Source: Clostridia bacterium | GTDB lineage: Bacteria; Bacillota; Clostridia; TANB77; CAG-508 | Length of the DNA stretch: 40,939 bases | Assembly: GCA_022797145.1 (NCBI GenBank) | Contig: JAAWKA010000013.1 | Location: forward strand, 1 to 40,939 | Reading direction: 5' to 3' | Shown: one piece after another, positions 23,323-30,562 of the stretch | How positions within the stretch are numbered: position 1 is the stretch's first letter | Layout: each line of letters opens with the position of its first letter | The notes under the pieces: model-generated | What the model was told of the DNA's origin: nothing | Seen by the model: only the letters and a program-made list of their open reading frames with translations | The model's database searches: none | Program-made: the position numbers and the translations under genes

Positions 23323-23838
23323 ATAAAACAAGAATTACCAATAAACGAACAAATTCGTTTAAAAGAAATACAAGTAATAGATGAACAGGGACAAAAACTA
23401 GGAATAATAGATACCAACAAAGCAATAGAAATTGCATATGAAAAAAACTTAGATTTAGTTTTAGTAGCACCAAATGGAAATCCACCAGTATGCAAAATCA
23501 TGAACTATGGAAAATATAAATTTGAACAATCAAAAAAAGAAAAGGAAGCAAAGAAAAAACAAAAAACATTTGAACTAAAAGAACTTAGAATTACACCAAA
23601 TACAGAAGAACATGATTTTAATTTCAAATTAAAAAATGCAAAAAAATTCTTAGAAGATGGTTGCAAAGTAAAAATAACAGTAAGATTTAGAGGAAGAGAG
23701 CTAAATTATATAAAACAAGGAGAAACAATATTAAATAAATTTATACAGGAATTAGAAGAAATAGCAACCCCTGAAAAAAAACCTCTATTAGAAGGAAAAA
23801 ATATGTTTATCATATTAGCTAAAAAAGCTGAAAAATAA
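23323..23838 (+). CDS. infC: Translation initiation factor IF-3 (ATA start)
   Basis: IF-3 binds the 30S subunit, prevents premature 50S joining and checks the start codon. The N domain shows PINEQIRLKEIQVIDEQGQ and APNGNPPVCKIMNYGKY; the linker is Lys-rich; the C domain shows KELRITPNTEEHDFNFKLKNA and KITVRFRGRELNY. No ATG, GTG or TTG lies in frame near the conserved N terminus. ATA at 23323 sits 7 nt after GGAGGTG (23309-23315) and gives a 171-residue protein of normal length. infC genes commonly use rare starts such as ATT, allowing IF-3 to limit its own synthesis. The frame extends upstream to 23272, but that would run back through the ribosome site and the attenuator. Confidence 0.93.
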   Translation: MKQELPINEQIRLKEIQVIDEQGQKLGIIDTNKAIEIAYEKNLDLVLVAPNGNPPVCKIMNYGKYKFEQSKKEKEAKKKQKTFELKELRITPNTEEHDFNFKLKNAKKFLEDGCKVKITVRFRGRELNYIKQGETILNKFIQELEEIATPEKKPLLEGKNMFIILAKKAEK

Positions 23839-23877
23839 TAGATAATAAATACAAAATAAGAAGGGAGTTTGGATAAA

Positions 23878-24081
23878 ATGCCAAAATTAAAAACAAACAA
23901 AGCAGCAAAAAAAAGATATAGTTATACAGCTACAGGAAAAGTAAAAAGAACAAAATCAAATAGAAGACACCTATTAAGTCACAGAACAACAAAACAAAAA
24001 AGACAACTAAGAGCACAAACAGGATATGCAGACAAAACCTGTGAAGCAGGAATTAAGAAATTACTACCATATGGTAACTAA
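23878..24081 (+). CDS. rpmI: 50S ribosomal protein L35
   Basis: A 67-residue basic protein beginning MPKLKTNKAAKKRY, with the conserved GKVKRTKSNRRHLLSHRTTKQKR segment divided over residues about 20-43. It is a late-assembly protein of the large subunit. The ATG at 23878 matches the invariant MPK start and follows AAGGGAG; the upstream in-frame TTG at 23869 is too close to that site. It lies between infC and rplT as in nearly all bacteria. Confidence 0.96.
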   Translation: MPKLKTNKAAKKRYSYTATGKVKRTKSNRRHLLSHRTTKQKRQLRAQTGYADKTCEAGIKKLLPYGN

Positions 24082-24115
24082 ATAATTTAATAAAACAAAA
24101 AGGAAGGTGAAATAA

Positions 24116-24466
24116 ATGGCAAGAGTAAAAAGTGCAATAATTACTCGTAAAAAACATAAAAAAATATTAAAACAAGCAAAAGGATATTATGGAGCAAAAC
24201 ATTATAGATTTAGAATGGCAAAACAAGCTGTAATGAAATCAGGAGTATATTCATATGTAGGAAGAAAAGACAAAAAAAGTAATTTTAGAAAATTATGGAT
24301 AACCAGAATAAATGCAGCAGCAAGAATGAATGGATTAACATACAGCAAATTAATAGCTGGATTGAAAAAAGCAAATATAACAATAAACAGAAAAATGCTT
24401 GCAGAAATAGCTGTAACAGATGAACAAGCTTTTACAAAAATAGCAGAAATGGCAAAAAAGGCATAA
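24116..24466 (+). CDS. rplT: 50S ribosomal protein L20
   Basis: A 116-residue L20, essential for early assembly of the large subunit and the repressor acting on the leader upstream of infC. It begins [20 protein letters not shown] and contains [33 protein letters not shown] and NGLTYSKLI, all conserved. An AAGGAAGGTG ribosome site precedes the ATG. A strong terminator follows. Confidence 0.97.
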   Translation: MARVKSAIITRKKHKKILKQAKGYYGAKHYRFRMAKQAVMKSGVYSYVGRKDKKSNFRKLWITRINAAARMNGLTYSKLIAGLKKANITINRKMLAEIAVTDEQAFTKIAEMAKKA

Positions 24467-24474
24467 AATACAAA

Positions 24475-24524
24475 ATACCTTATGTAATATAGAAAAATAT
24501 TTTATATTACATAAGGTATCTTTT
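24475..24524 (+). terminator. Terminator after rplT
   Basis: A 17-bp stem (24475-24491 with 24503-24519; ATACCTTATG ... CATAAGGTAT) is followed by CTTTTAT. On the minus strand a T-rich tail also follows, so it may also end the spoVA operon. Confidence 0.88.
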
Positions 24525-24539
24525 ATATACAATAAACTC

Positions 24540-24926
24540 TTATTGTTTCTTCATTTTAGGCTTAGCAATTAAAGAAGCAATATATCCAAAAAATATTGCA
24601 GCAGCAATTCCACCAGCAGCAGCTTTAGTACCACCAATAAAAGCACCTAAAAGACCAGAAGTTTTGACTTCTTCAATAGCACCTTTAGCCAATAAATTAC
24701 CAAAACCAGTTAAAGGAACAGTAGCACCACAACCAGCAAAATCGACTAAATGTTGATATAATCCAAGACCTCCTAAAATAGCACCAGTGGTTACAAATAT
24801 AACTAAAATTCTTGCAGGAGTTAACTTTGTTTTATCAATTAAAATTTGACCAATAATACAAATAATTCCACCAACAATAAAACATCTTATAAGTTGCATC
24901 CAATCCATACTTTGAAAAAAATCCAT
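24540..24926 (-). CDS. spoVAE: Stage V sporulation protein AE
   Basis: A 128-residue membrane protein of the SpoVAE (SpoVAEb) family, part of the spore inner-membrane channel that moves calcium dipicolinate into the forespore and out at germination. It has about four hydrophobic helices; conserved features include FIVGGIICIIGQILIDKTKLTPARILV and the GCGATVPLTGFGNLLAKGAI loop, which is shared in pattern with SpoVAC. It is the last gene of the operon, 9 nt after spoVAD, with AGGAGG before the ATG. Expression is expected in the forespore under sigma-G. Confidence 0.92.
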   Translation of the reverse strand: MDFFQSMDWMQLIRCFIVGGIICIIGQILIDKTKLTPARILVIFVTTGAILGGLGLYQHLVDFAGCGATVPLTGFGNLLAKGAIEEVKTSGLLGAFIGGTKAAAGGIAAAIFFGYIASLIAKPKMKKQ

Positions 24927-24935
24927 ACTAACCTC

Positions 24936-25940
24936 CTATAGTTCTATTGAAACTGCATGTGCAATACCAGGAATACTTTCACCCTGTTGAGAAGTAGTAG
25001 AGTTTGTTAAAGCACCAGTTGCAATTAATAGAATTTTTTTATACTTCTTTTCTTGAAGCATTTTAAATAAATAACCTGAAAAAACAGTACCACAGCAAGC
25101 ACAACCACTACCACCAGAATGGGTATCTTGTTTTTCCTTATCAAAAATCAATACACCACAATCATTATAATTAGACTTTATATTATATCCTTTTGTAGCA
25201 GCAAGTTCAGTTAAAATCTCTTTTCCTACATGTCCCAAATCTCCACTAATAATTGCATCATAATAACTTGGAGAGCGACCAGTATCAGAAAAATGAGTAA
25301 GCAAAGTATCTAAACAAGCAGGAGCCATAGCAGCACCCATATTATTAGCATCCTTAATTCCTTTATCTACAATTTTTCCAATAGTAATATTAGTAATATA
25401 TGGTCCATTTCCACTTTTAGAAACAATAGCAGCACCACTACCTGTAACTGTCCACTGCGAAGATTGAGGTCTTTGATTACCAAGCTCAAGAGGAAAACGA
25501 AATTGTTTTTCAGCACTACAAAAGTGACTAGAAGCGGCACATAGTGCATTATTACCAGCTCCAGACTCGATAAAAACAGAAGCCAAACATAACCCTTCAA
25601 CAAAAGTTGAACAAGCACCAAAAATACCAATAAAAGGAATATTTAACTCTCTTAAACCAAAACTAGAAGAAATACACTGATTTAATAAATCACCTGCAAA
25701 GCAATAATCAATATCAGCAGAAGATAACCCCGATTTTGAAATAACAGTATTTACTGTTTCTTTAATAATTTTACTTTCAGCTTTTTCCCAGCTATTTTCA
25801 CCCCAAAATTCATCCTCTAGACATTGATCAAAAAACTTTGCCAAAGGACCGTCAGCCTCTTTAGGACCAACAATACTAGCAGTTTGTAAAATAGTTGGGG
25901 GAGCATCAAATTTTACAGTCTGCTTTCCTATTTTTTGCAT
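24936..25940 (-). CDS. spoVAD: Stage V sporulation protein AD
   Basis: A 334-residue soluble protein with a thiolase/ketoacyl synthase fold that binds dipicolinic acid and sits on the outer face of the spore inner membrane. Visible segments are QTVKFDAPPTILQTASIVGPKE at the N terminus (two halves), GENSWEKAESKI, IPFIGIFGACSTFVEGLCL and the C-terminal HSGGSGCACCGTVFSGYL. Length agrees with the family (about 335-340). It lies between spoVAC and spoVAE in the canonical clostridial C-D-E order. GAGGTG precedes the ATG. Confidence 0.95.
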   Translation of the reverse strand: MQKIGKQTVKFDAPPTILQTASIVGPKEADGPLAKFFDQCLEDEFWGENSWEKAESKIIKETVNTVISKSGLSSADIDYCFAGDLLNQCISSSFGLRELNIPFIGIFGACSTFVEGLCLASVFIESGAGNNALCAASSHFCSAEKQFRFPLELGNQRPQSSQWTVTGSGAAIVSKSGNGPYITNITIGKIVDKGIKDANNMGAAMAPACLDTLLTHFSDTGRSPSYYDAIISGDLGHVGKEILTELAATKGYNIKSNYNDCGVLIFDKEKQDTHSGGSGCACCGTVFSGYLFKMLQEKKYKKILLIATGALTNSTTSQQGESIPGIAHAVSIEL

Positions 25941-25960
25941 AAAATCACCTCTATTAAAAA

Positions 25961-26425
25961 CTATACAAATGTAATTGCTTGAGTATTAAAAATTAAGAAA
26001 ATAATACCTATAAGAATAGATGCAGAAATACCAAATACAAGTACTGGACCTGCAACAGTAAACATTTTTCCTCCAACCCCCATTACATAACCTTCAGACT
26101 TATATTCCATAGCAGGAGAAACAATAGAATTTGCAAAACCAGTAATAGGGACTAAAGAACCAGCACCAGCAAATTTACCAATCCTATTAAATAAATTTAA
26201 ACCAGTAAGAAAAGCACTAAGTCCAATTAGAATAATAGATACTATAGTATTTGACATTTGAATATCCATACCCCTGTATTTACAATAATTAAATATAACT
26301 TGTCCAATAGAACATATAAGTCCACCAATTAAAAAGGCATTAAAACAATTTTTTACAATAGGAGAATTAGGTGACTTTTTGTCTACATATTCTTGGTAAG
26401 TTTTGTTTGTCTCAATTGGATTCAA
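25961..26425 (-). CDS. spoVAC: Stage V sporulation protein AC
   Basis: A 154-residue membrane protein with about four helices, the proposed mechanosensitive pore component of the SpoVA dipicolinate channel. Conserved features include NCFNAFLIGGLICSIGQ, the GAGSLVPITGFANSIVSPAMEY loop (split across residues about 90-111) and the closing AGPVLVFGISASIL helix. The start is a TTG at 26425, 8 nt after AAAGGAGG, with no better ATG nearby; first residues read MNPIETNKTYQEYV. It follows the dodecin gene by 14 nt. Confidence 0.94.
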   Translation of the reverse strand: MNPIETNKTYQEYVDKKSPNSPIVKNCFNAFLIGGLICSIGQVIFNYCKYRGMDIQMSNTIVSIILIGLSAFLTGLNLFNRIGKFAGAGSLVPITGFANSIVSPAMEYKSEGYVMGVGGKMFTVAGPVLVFGISASILIGIIFLIFNTQAITFV

Positions 26426-26439
26426 TATTAATACCTCCT

Positions 26440-26652
26440 TTAATCTCTATCTCTTTCAACAACAAAAGAAATATCTAAGTCTACAAAATATTCTGTAATT
26501 TTTTTTCCACTTATATTAGCTCTTTGATCAAGAACCTTTACACTTGTTAAATAATCAATAGTTTTAGATGCTTCACTCACAGTTTGAATAATTGCATCCT
26601 TCCATGAAACTTCTGAAGTTCCTGTAACCTTTAAATGTTTTTCTACAGTCAT
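26440..26652 (-). CDS. Dodecin family flavin-binding protein
   Basis: A 70-residue protein matching the dodecin family: VEKHLKVTGTSEVSWKDAIIQ, then ASKTIDYLTSVKVLDQRANI and a C-terminal strand EYFVDLDISFVVE. Dodecins assemble into hollow dodecamers that store or buffer flavins (FMN, riboflavin or lumichrome) between paired aromatic residues. The usual flavin-stacking Trp is not obvious in its customary place (YLTSVKVLDQ), so ligand affinity may differ. It is the first gene of the spoVA operon and has a strong GGAGGT ribosome site. That context suggests forespore expression; the role in spores is unknown. Confidence 0.82.
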   Translation of the reverse strand: MTVEKHLKVTGTSEVSWKDAIIQTVSEASKTIDYLTSVKVLDQRANISGKKITEYFVDLDISFVVERDRD

Positions 26653-26687
26653 ATATAATCAACCTCCGTTTTTTTATTTGCTATTGA

Positions 26688-26717
26688 TATATTTTCCAGT
26701 AATCAAAAAAATATGCA
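26688..26717 (-). promoter_or_regulatory. Possible sigma-G promoter of the dodecin-spoVA operon
   Basis: On the minus strand TGCATA (26712-26717), 17 nt, AAATATA (26688-26694) loosely resembles forespore promoters. Only the -35 box is good. The expectation comes mainly from known sigma-G control of spoVA operons. Confidence 0.3.
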
Positions 26718-26778
26718 AAAAAATAAAAAATTGTAAAAAGTATTATGAAAACATTCAAATATATTTTTTAAGAAAAAC

Positions 26779-26807
26779 ATGACAAACTAATATAACAATG
26801 ATATAAT
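26779..26807 (+). promoter_or_regulatory. Sigma-A promoter of the ABC exporter
   Basis: ATGACA (26779-26784), 17 nt, TATAAT (26802-26807); 11 of 12 consensus positions, about 25 nt before the start codon. Confidence 0.75.
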
Positions 26808-26831
26808 TTAAAAAATAAGGAGGAAAGAAAA

Positions 26832-27728
26832 GTGGGATTAAAAATTGCAAATGTAAGCAAAGTTTATGGACAAAAAAAAGTAGTAGACAATATATCATTT
26901 GAAATAAATTCTCCTGGAGTATTTGGATTATTAGGTACTAATGGAGCAGGAAAAACTACTACAATTAGAATGTTACTAGGAATATTAAAAAAGACTGAAG
27001 GAGAAATTACTTGGAGGGGGAAAGAAGTCACAAGAAAAAATGTGAATTTTGGATATTTACCAGAAGAAAGAGGAATATACCCAAAATCAAAAATTTATGA
27101 TCAATTAACATATTTTGCAGAATTAAAAGGAATGAAAAGACAAGAAGCAAATGAAAAAGTAAAATATTGGACTCAAAAATTAAAAATAGAAGAATATATA
27201 AACTTGCCAGCAGAAAAGCTATCAAAAGGAAACCAACAAAAAGTACAATTTATAACAGCTGTTATGCATAATCCAGAACTGATAATACTAGACGAACCAT
27301 TTAGTGGACTTGATCCAGTCAATACTCAAATAATAAAAGAAGTTATTTTAGAATTAGTAGCAGAAGGAAAATATATAGTAATGTCAAGCCATCAAATGAC
27401 ATCTATAGAAGAATTTTGTAAAGATGTAGTTATAATAAATAAAGGAAAAACAGTATTAAAAGGGAACTTACAAGAAATAAAAGATAATTACGAATGTAAT
27501 GGCTTACAAATAAATTCAAAAACAAATATAGAAGAATATATAAAAGAAATAGGATTAGAAATAAAATTTAGTAAAAATAATGAATATGACATTAAAATAC
27601 AAGGAGAAGAAAAAGCATATGAATTATTTAATTTACTTGCTAAAAATAATATAAAAATTAATAAATTTGAAGTAAAAAAACCAAGTTTACAAGAAATATT
27701 TATACAGAAAGTTGGTGAAACACAATGA
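26832..27728 (+). CDS. ABC transporter ATP-binding protein (NatA-like)
   Basis: A 298-residue ATPase that powers the ABC-2 permease encoded next to it. Walker A is GTNGAGKTT (near residue 36), the signature is LSKGNQQK, Walker B is LIILDEPFSGLDP and the switch His is in SSHQM. The C-terminal 75 residues form the DUF4162-like extension seen in NatA/YhaQ-type exporters. The start is a GTG 6-8 nt after AAGGAGGA. The stop overlaps the next gene by 4 nt (ATGA), indicating translational coupling. Confidence 0.92.
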   Translation: MGLKIANVSKVYGQKKVVDNISFEINSPGVFGLLGTNGAGKTTTIRMLLGILKKTEGEITWRGKEVTRKNVNFGYLPEERGIYPKSKIYDQLTYFAELKGMKRQEANEKVKYWTQKLKIEEYINLPAEKLSKGNQQKVQFITAVMHNPELIILDEPFSGLDPVNTQIIKEVILELVAEGKYIVMSSHQMTSIEEFCKDVVIINKGKTVLKGNLQEIKDNYECNGLQINSKTNIEEYIKEIGLEIKFSKNNEYDIKIQGEEKAYELFNLLAKNNIKINKFEVKKPSLQEIFIQKVGETQ

Positions 27729-28963
27729 AAGACTTATTAGCAGTTGTAAAATTTACAATAAAAGAAATGATAAAAAGAAAATCATTTATAATATCAAATA
27801 TTATTATATTGCTACTTATAGTAATAGGATTTAATGTACCAAGAATATTAACATCAATAAAAACAGGAAGTCAACAAAATTTAGACAATAAAATATTAAT
27901 AATAGATGAAGAAAATATATTTAAAGGCACATTAGAAACATTAAATAATATGGAATTAGAAAATACATTTGAAATAGAAAATAAAACAATAACACAAGAA
28001 CAAATAAAAGAAAAAATAGACCAAGAAGAAATACATGCAGCATTAATAATAAAACAAAATAAGGATAAAATTGATATAAAATATGTATTAGATAGTGCAG
28101 CAATGGAAGAAATACCAGCAGATTTAATAAATATATTTTCAAAATTATATACACAAGTACAGATTTCAAAACTTGGATTAACACAAGAACAATTACAAAC
28201 AATAAATGCAAATTTTGATATAGAAATAGTAGAAACAAACGAAAACCCAGCAAGTGGAAACATATTTGCAATAATGCTACTATCATTAGTATTATTTTAT
28301 GCAATTTACTTTTGTGCATATCAAGTATCAAGCTCAATAACAACAGAAAAAACATCTAAAATAATTGAGACATTAGTTACATCAACAACACCAAGAACAA
28401 TAGTACTTGGAAAAACACTAGGAATTGGAATAATTGGACTAATACAAGTTGGAGCAATTATACTAGTTAGTGTAATATCATGTAAACTATTTTTAGATAG
28501 TCAAATTTTAAATAATATATTAGACCTTTCAAAAATAACACCACTATTAGGAATACTTGTGTTTATATATTTTATATTAGGCTATTCATTATACTCACTA
28601 TTATATGCACTAACAGGTTCAACAGTAAGCAAGCCAGAAGATATAAACTCAGCAAATAGCCCAATAGCAGTACTTGCAGTAATAGGTTTTTATTTATCAT
28701 ATTTTTCCATGATGAATCCAACAAGCAGTATAAATATATTTGCATCAATATTCCCATTTTCAGCACCGTTTAGTATGCCATTTAGAGTAATGATGGGAAC
28801 AGCAACAATAGCACAAATAATTTTATCAATAATAATATTATTAATAAGTATAATAATTATTGCACACATTTCAATTAAGATATATTCATCAGCAATATTA
28901 AATTATGGAACAAAGCTTAGCATAAAGGATATATTTAAAATATATAAAGATAAAAATAATTAA
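27725..28963 (+). CDS. ABC-2 type transporter permease (NatB-like)
   Basis: A 412-residue permease with one N-terminal membrane helix (about 20-42), a large external domain (about 45-175) and five to six C-terminal helices (about 180-400), the architecture of NatB/YhaP-type exporters. The segment SSSITTEKTSKIIETLVTST is the conserved cytoplasmic coupling region of the family. Known relatives export sodium ions, antimicrobials or unknown substrates; this one's cargo cannot be told. It is co-translated with the ATPase upstream. Confidence 0.9.
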   Translation: MKDLLAVVKFTIKEMIKRKSFIISNIIILLLIVIGFNVPRILTSIKTGSQQNLDNKILIIDEENIFKGTLETLNNMELENTFEIENKTITQEQIKEKIDQEEIHAALIIKQNKDKIDIKYVLDSAAMEEIPADLINIFSKLYTQVQISKLGLTQEQLQTINANFDIEIVETNENPASGNIFAIMLLSLVLFYAIYFCAYQVSSSITTEKTSKIIETLVTSTTPRTIVLGKTLGIGIIGLIQVGAIILVSVISCKLFLDSQILNNILDLSKITPLLGILVFIYFILGYSLYSLLYALTGSTVSKPEDINSANSPIAVLAVIGFYLSYFSMMNPTSSINIFASIFPFSAPFSMPFRVMMGTATIAQIILSIIILLISIIIIAHISIKIYSSAILNYGTKLSIKDIFKIYKDKNN

Positions 28964-28977
28964 AAAGAATATAAACA

Positions 28978-29007
28978 ATAGCACAAATTTATAAAAATTT
29001 GTGCTAT
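28978..29007 (+). terminator. Strong hairpin after the ABC operon
   Basis: ATAGCACAAATTT (28978-28990) pairs perfectly with AAATTTGTGCTAT (28995-29007) around a 4-nt loop, 15 nt after the stop. The plus-strand tail is AATTGTCTAAATTT rather than a T-run, so termination may be partial. A TATAAT overlaps its 3' end at 29005-29010. Confidence 0.55.
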
Positions 29008-29048
29008 AATTGTCTAAATTTGTAATAATAAAACAAAGTGGAGGGAAT

Positions 29049-30362
29049 ATGAAAATAGATTTTGTAAGAGAAATTGCTATTAAGACAATATATAAAATAG
29101 AGGAAGAAAAAGCATATTCAAACATTATATTAGACGAATACCTAAATAAAAATAGACAAAATTTAGAAAATAATGATATTAATTTAATTTCTGAAATTGT
29201 ATATGGAGTAATTACATGGAAACTGACAATAGATACAATAATACAAAAATATTCAAAAATAAAAATAAAAAAAATATCAAAATGGATTCTTAACATATTA
29301 AGAACAGCAACATATCAAATAATATTTTTAGATAAAATACCGAAATCGGCAGCAGTAAATGAAAGTGTAAATTTAGCAAAAAAATATGGCAAACAATCTA
29401 CAGGATTTGTAAATGCAATTCTAAGAAAAATAGAAAAAAATGATTATGAAGAATTAAAACAAATAAAAGAAGATAAAAAAAGAATATCAAAATTATATTC
29501 AATGCCAGAATGGATAGTAGAAGAATTAATAGAACAATATGGAAAAAAAGAAACAGAACAAATATGTAAAGAATTAAGCCAAAAGCCAGAATTAACAATT
29601 AGAATAAATACATTAAAGATAACAAAACAAAAATTACTAAAAAAATTAGAAGAAAAAAATATTAAATATGAAGAAACACAATTAGAAGATTTTATTAATT
29701 TAAAAAACATAAAAAATATATCAAAATTAGAATTATTTAATAAAGGACTATTCACAATACAAGATAAAGGAGCTGGACAAATAAGCATTATATTAGATCC
29801 AAAACCTGAAGAACAAATACTAGATGCATGTTCAGCGCCAGGGGGAAAAACTACACATATAGCACAATTAATGAAAAACAAAGGAGAAATATTAGCTTGG
29901 GATATTCATGAACATAGAACAAAACTTGTAGAAGACATAGCACATAGACTAGATATAAAAATAATAAAAGCAGAAAATAAAGATGCAACAAAAACTTATA
30001 ATGAATTGATAGAAAAATTTGATAAAATACTATTAGATGTACCATGTTTAGGAATTGGAGCAATAAAAAGAAAACCAGATATAAAATGGAAGAGAAAAAA
30101 AGAAGATATTGAACAAATACAAAAAATTCAATTAAAAATTTTAAATACATGTTCAGAATATTTAAAAAAAGGAGGAGAGATTGTATATTCTACATGCAGT
30201 CTATTAAAACAAGAAAATGAAAAAATAATAGGAGAATTTTTAAAACAAAATAAAATACAAAATAATCAAAAAAAATTTATATATACTATAGAATATGAAG
30301 AAACAATATTACCCCAAAAAAATTCTGATGGCTTTTATATTTGTAAAATTAAAAAAAATTAA
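29049..30362 (+). CDS. rsmB: 16S rRNA (cytosine-967-C5)-methyltransferase
   Basis: A 437-residue RsmB (Sun family) enzyme that makes m5C967 in 16S rRNA. The N-terminal NusB-like helical domain (residues about 1-150) starts VREIAIKTIYKIEEEKAYSN; the C-terminal SAM-dependent domain has DACSAPGGKTTHIAQLM (SAM binding), LLDVPCLGIG with the release Cys, and VYSTCSL with the nucleophilic Cys. Length matches the family. The ATG at 29049 follows GGAGGG by 5 nt; the longer frame from 29010 has no site. rsmB often neighbours def-fmt, but not here. Confidence 0.93.
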   Translation: MKIDFVREIAIKTIYKIEEEKAYSNIILDEYLNKNRQNLENNDINLISEIVYGVITWKLTIDTIIQKYSKIKIKKISKWILNILRTATYQIIFLDKIPKSAAVNESVNLAKKYGKQSTGFVNAILRKIEKNDYEELKQIKEDKKRISKLYSMPEWIVEELIEQYGKKETEQICKELSQKPELTIRINTLKITKQKLLKKLEEKNIKYEETQLEDFINLKNIKNISKLELFNKGLFTIQDKGAGQISIILDPKPEEQILDACSAPGGKTTHIAQLMKNKGEILAWDIHEHRTKLVEDIAHRLDIKIIKAENKDATKTYNELIEKFDKILLDVPCLGIGAIKRKPDIKWKRKKEDIEQIQKIQLKILNTCSEYLKKGGEIVYSTCSLLKQENEKIIGEFLKQNKIQNNQKKFIYTIEYEETILPQKNSDGFYICKIKKN

Positions 30363-30408
30363 TATATTACACAAACATTACATTTGAATTACAATTAATA
30401 AAAATGTA

Positions 30409-30483
30409 TTGACTTTTTAGTAATAAATTATAAAATAACAATATATCTAAAAAAATGCTAAAAATTGTATAAATTTAGCATTT
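30409..30483 (+). promoter_or_regulatory. Promoter and leader hairpin of the type IV pilus operon
   Basis: TTGACT (30409-30414), 16 nt, TAAAAT (30431-30436) is the best promoter candidate. The leader then contains a 10-bp perfect dyad, AAATGCTAAA (30453-30462) with TTTAGCATTT (30474-30483), whose loop holds ATTGTATAA. No T-run follows. Its place at the transcript start suggests an operator or a leader RNA element. Confidence 0.5.
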
Positions 30484-30562
30484 ATGTATAAAAAATGAAG
30501 TATTAAATAGAAAAAAATGCAAAGTATAAATAATGATAAATTTATAACAAAGGAGAAAACTA

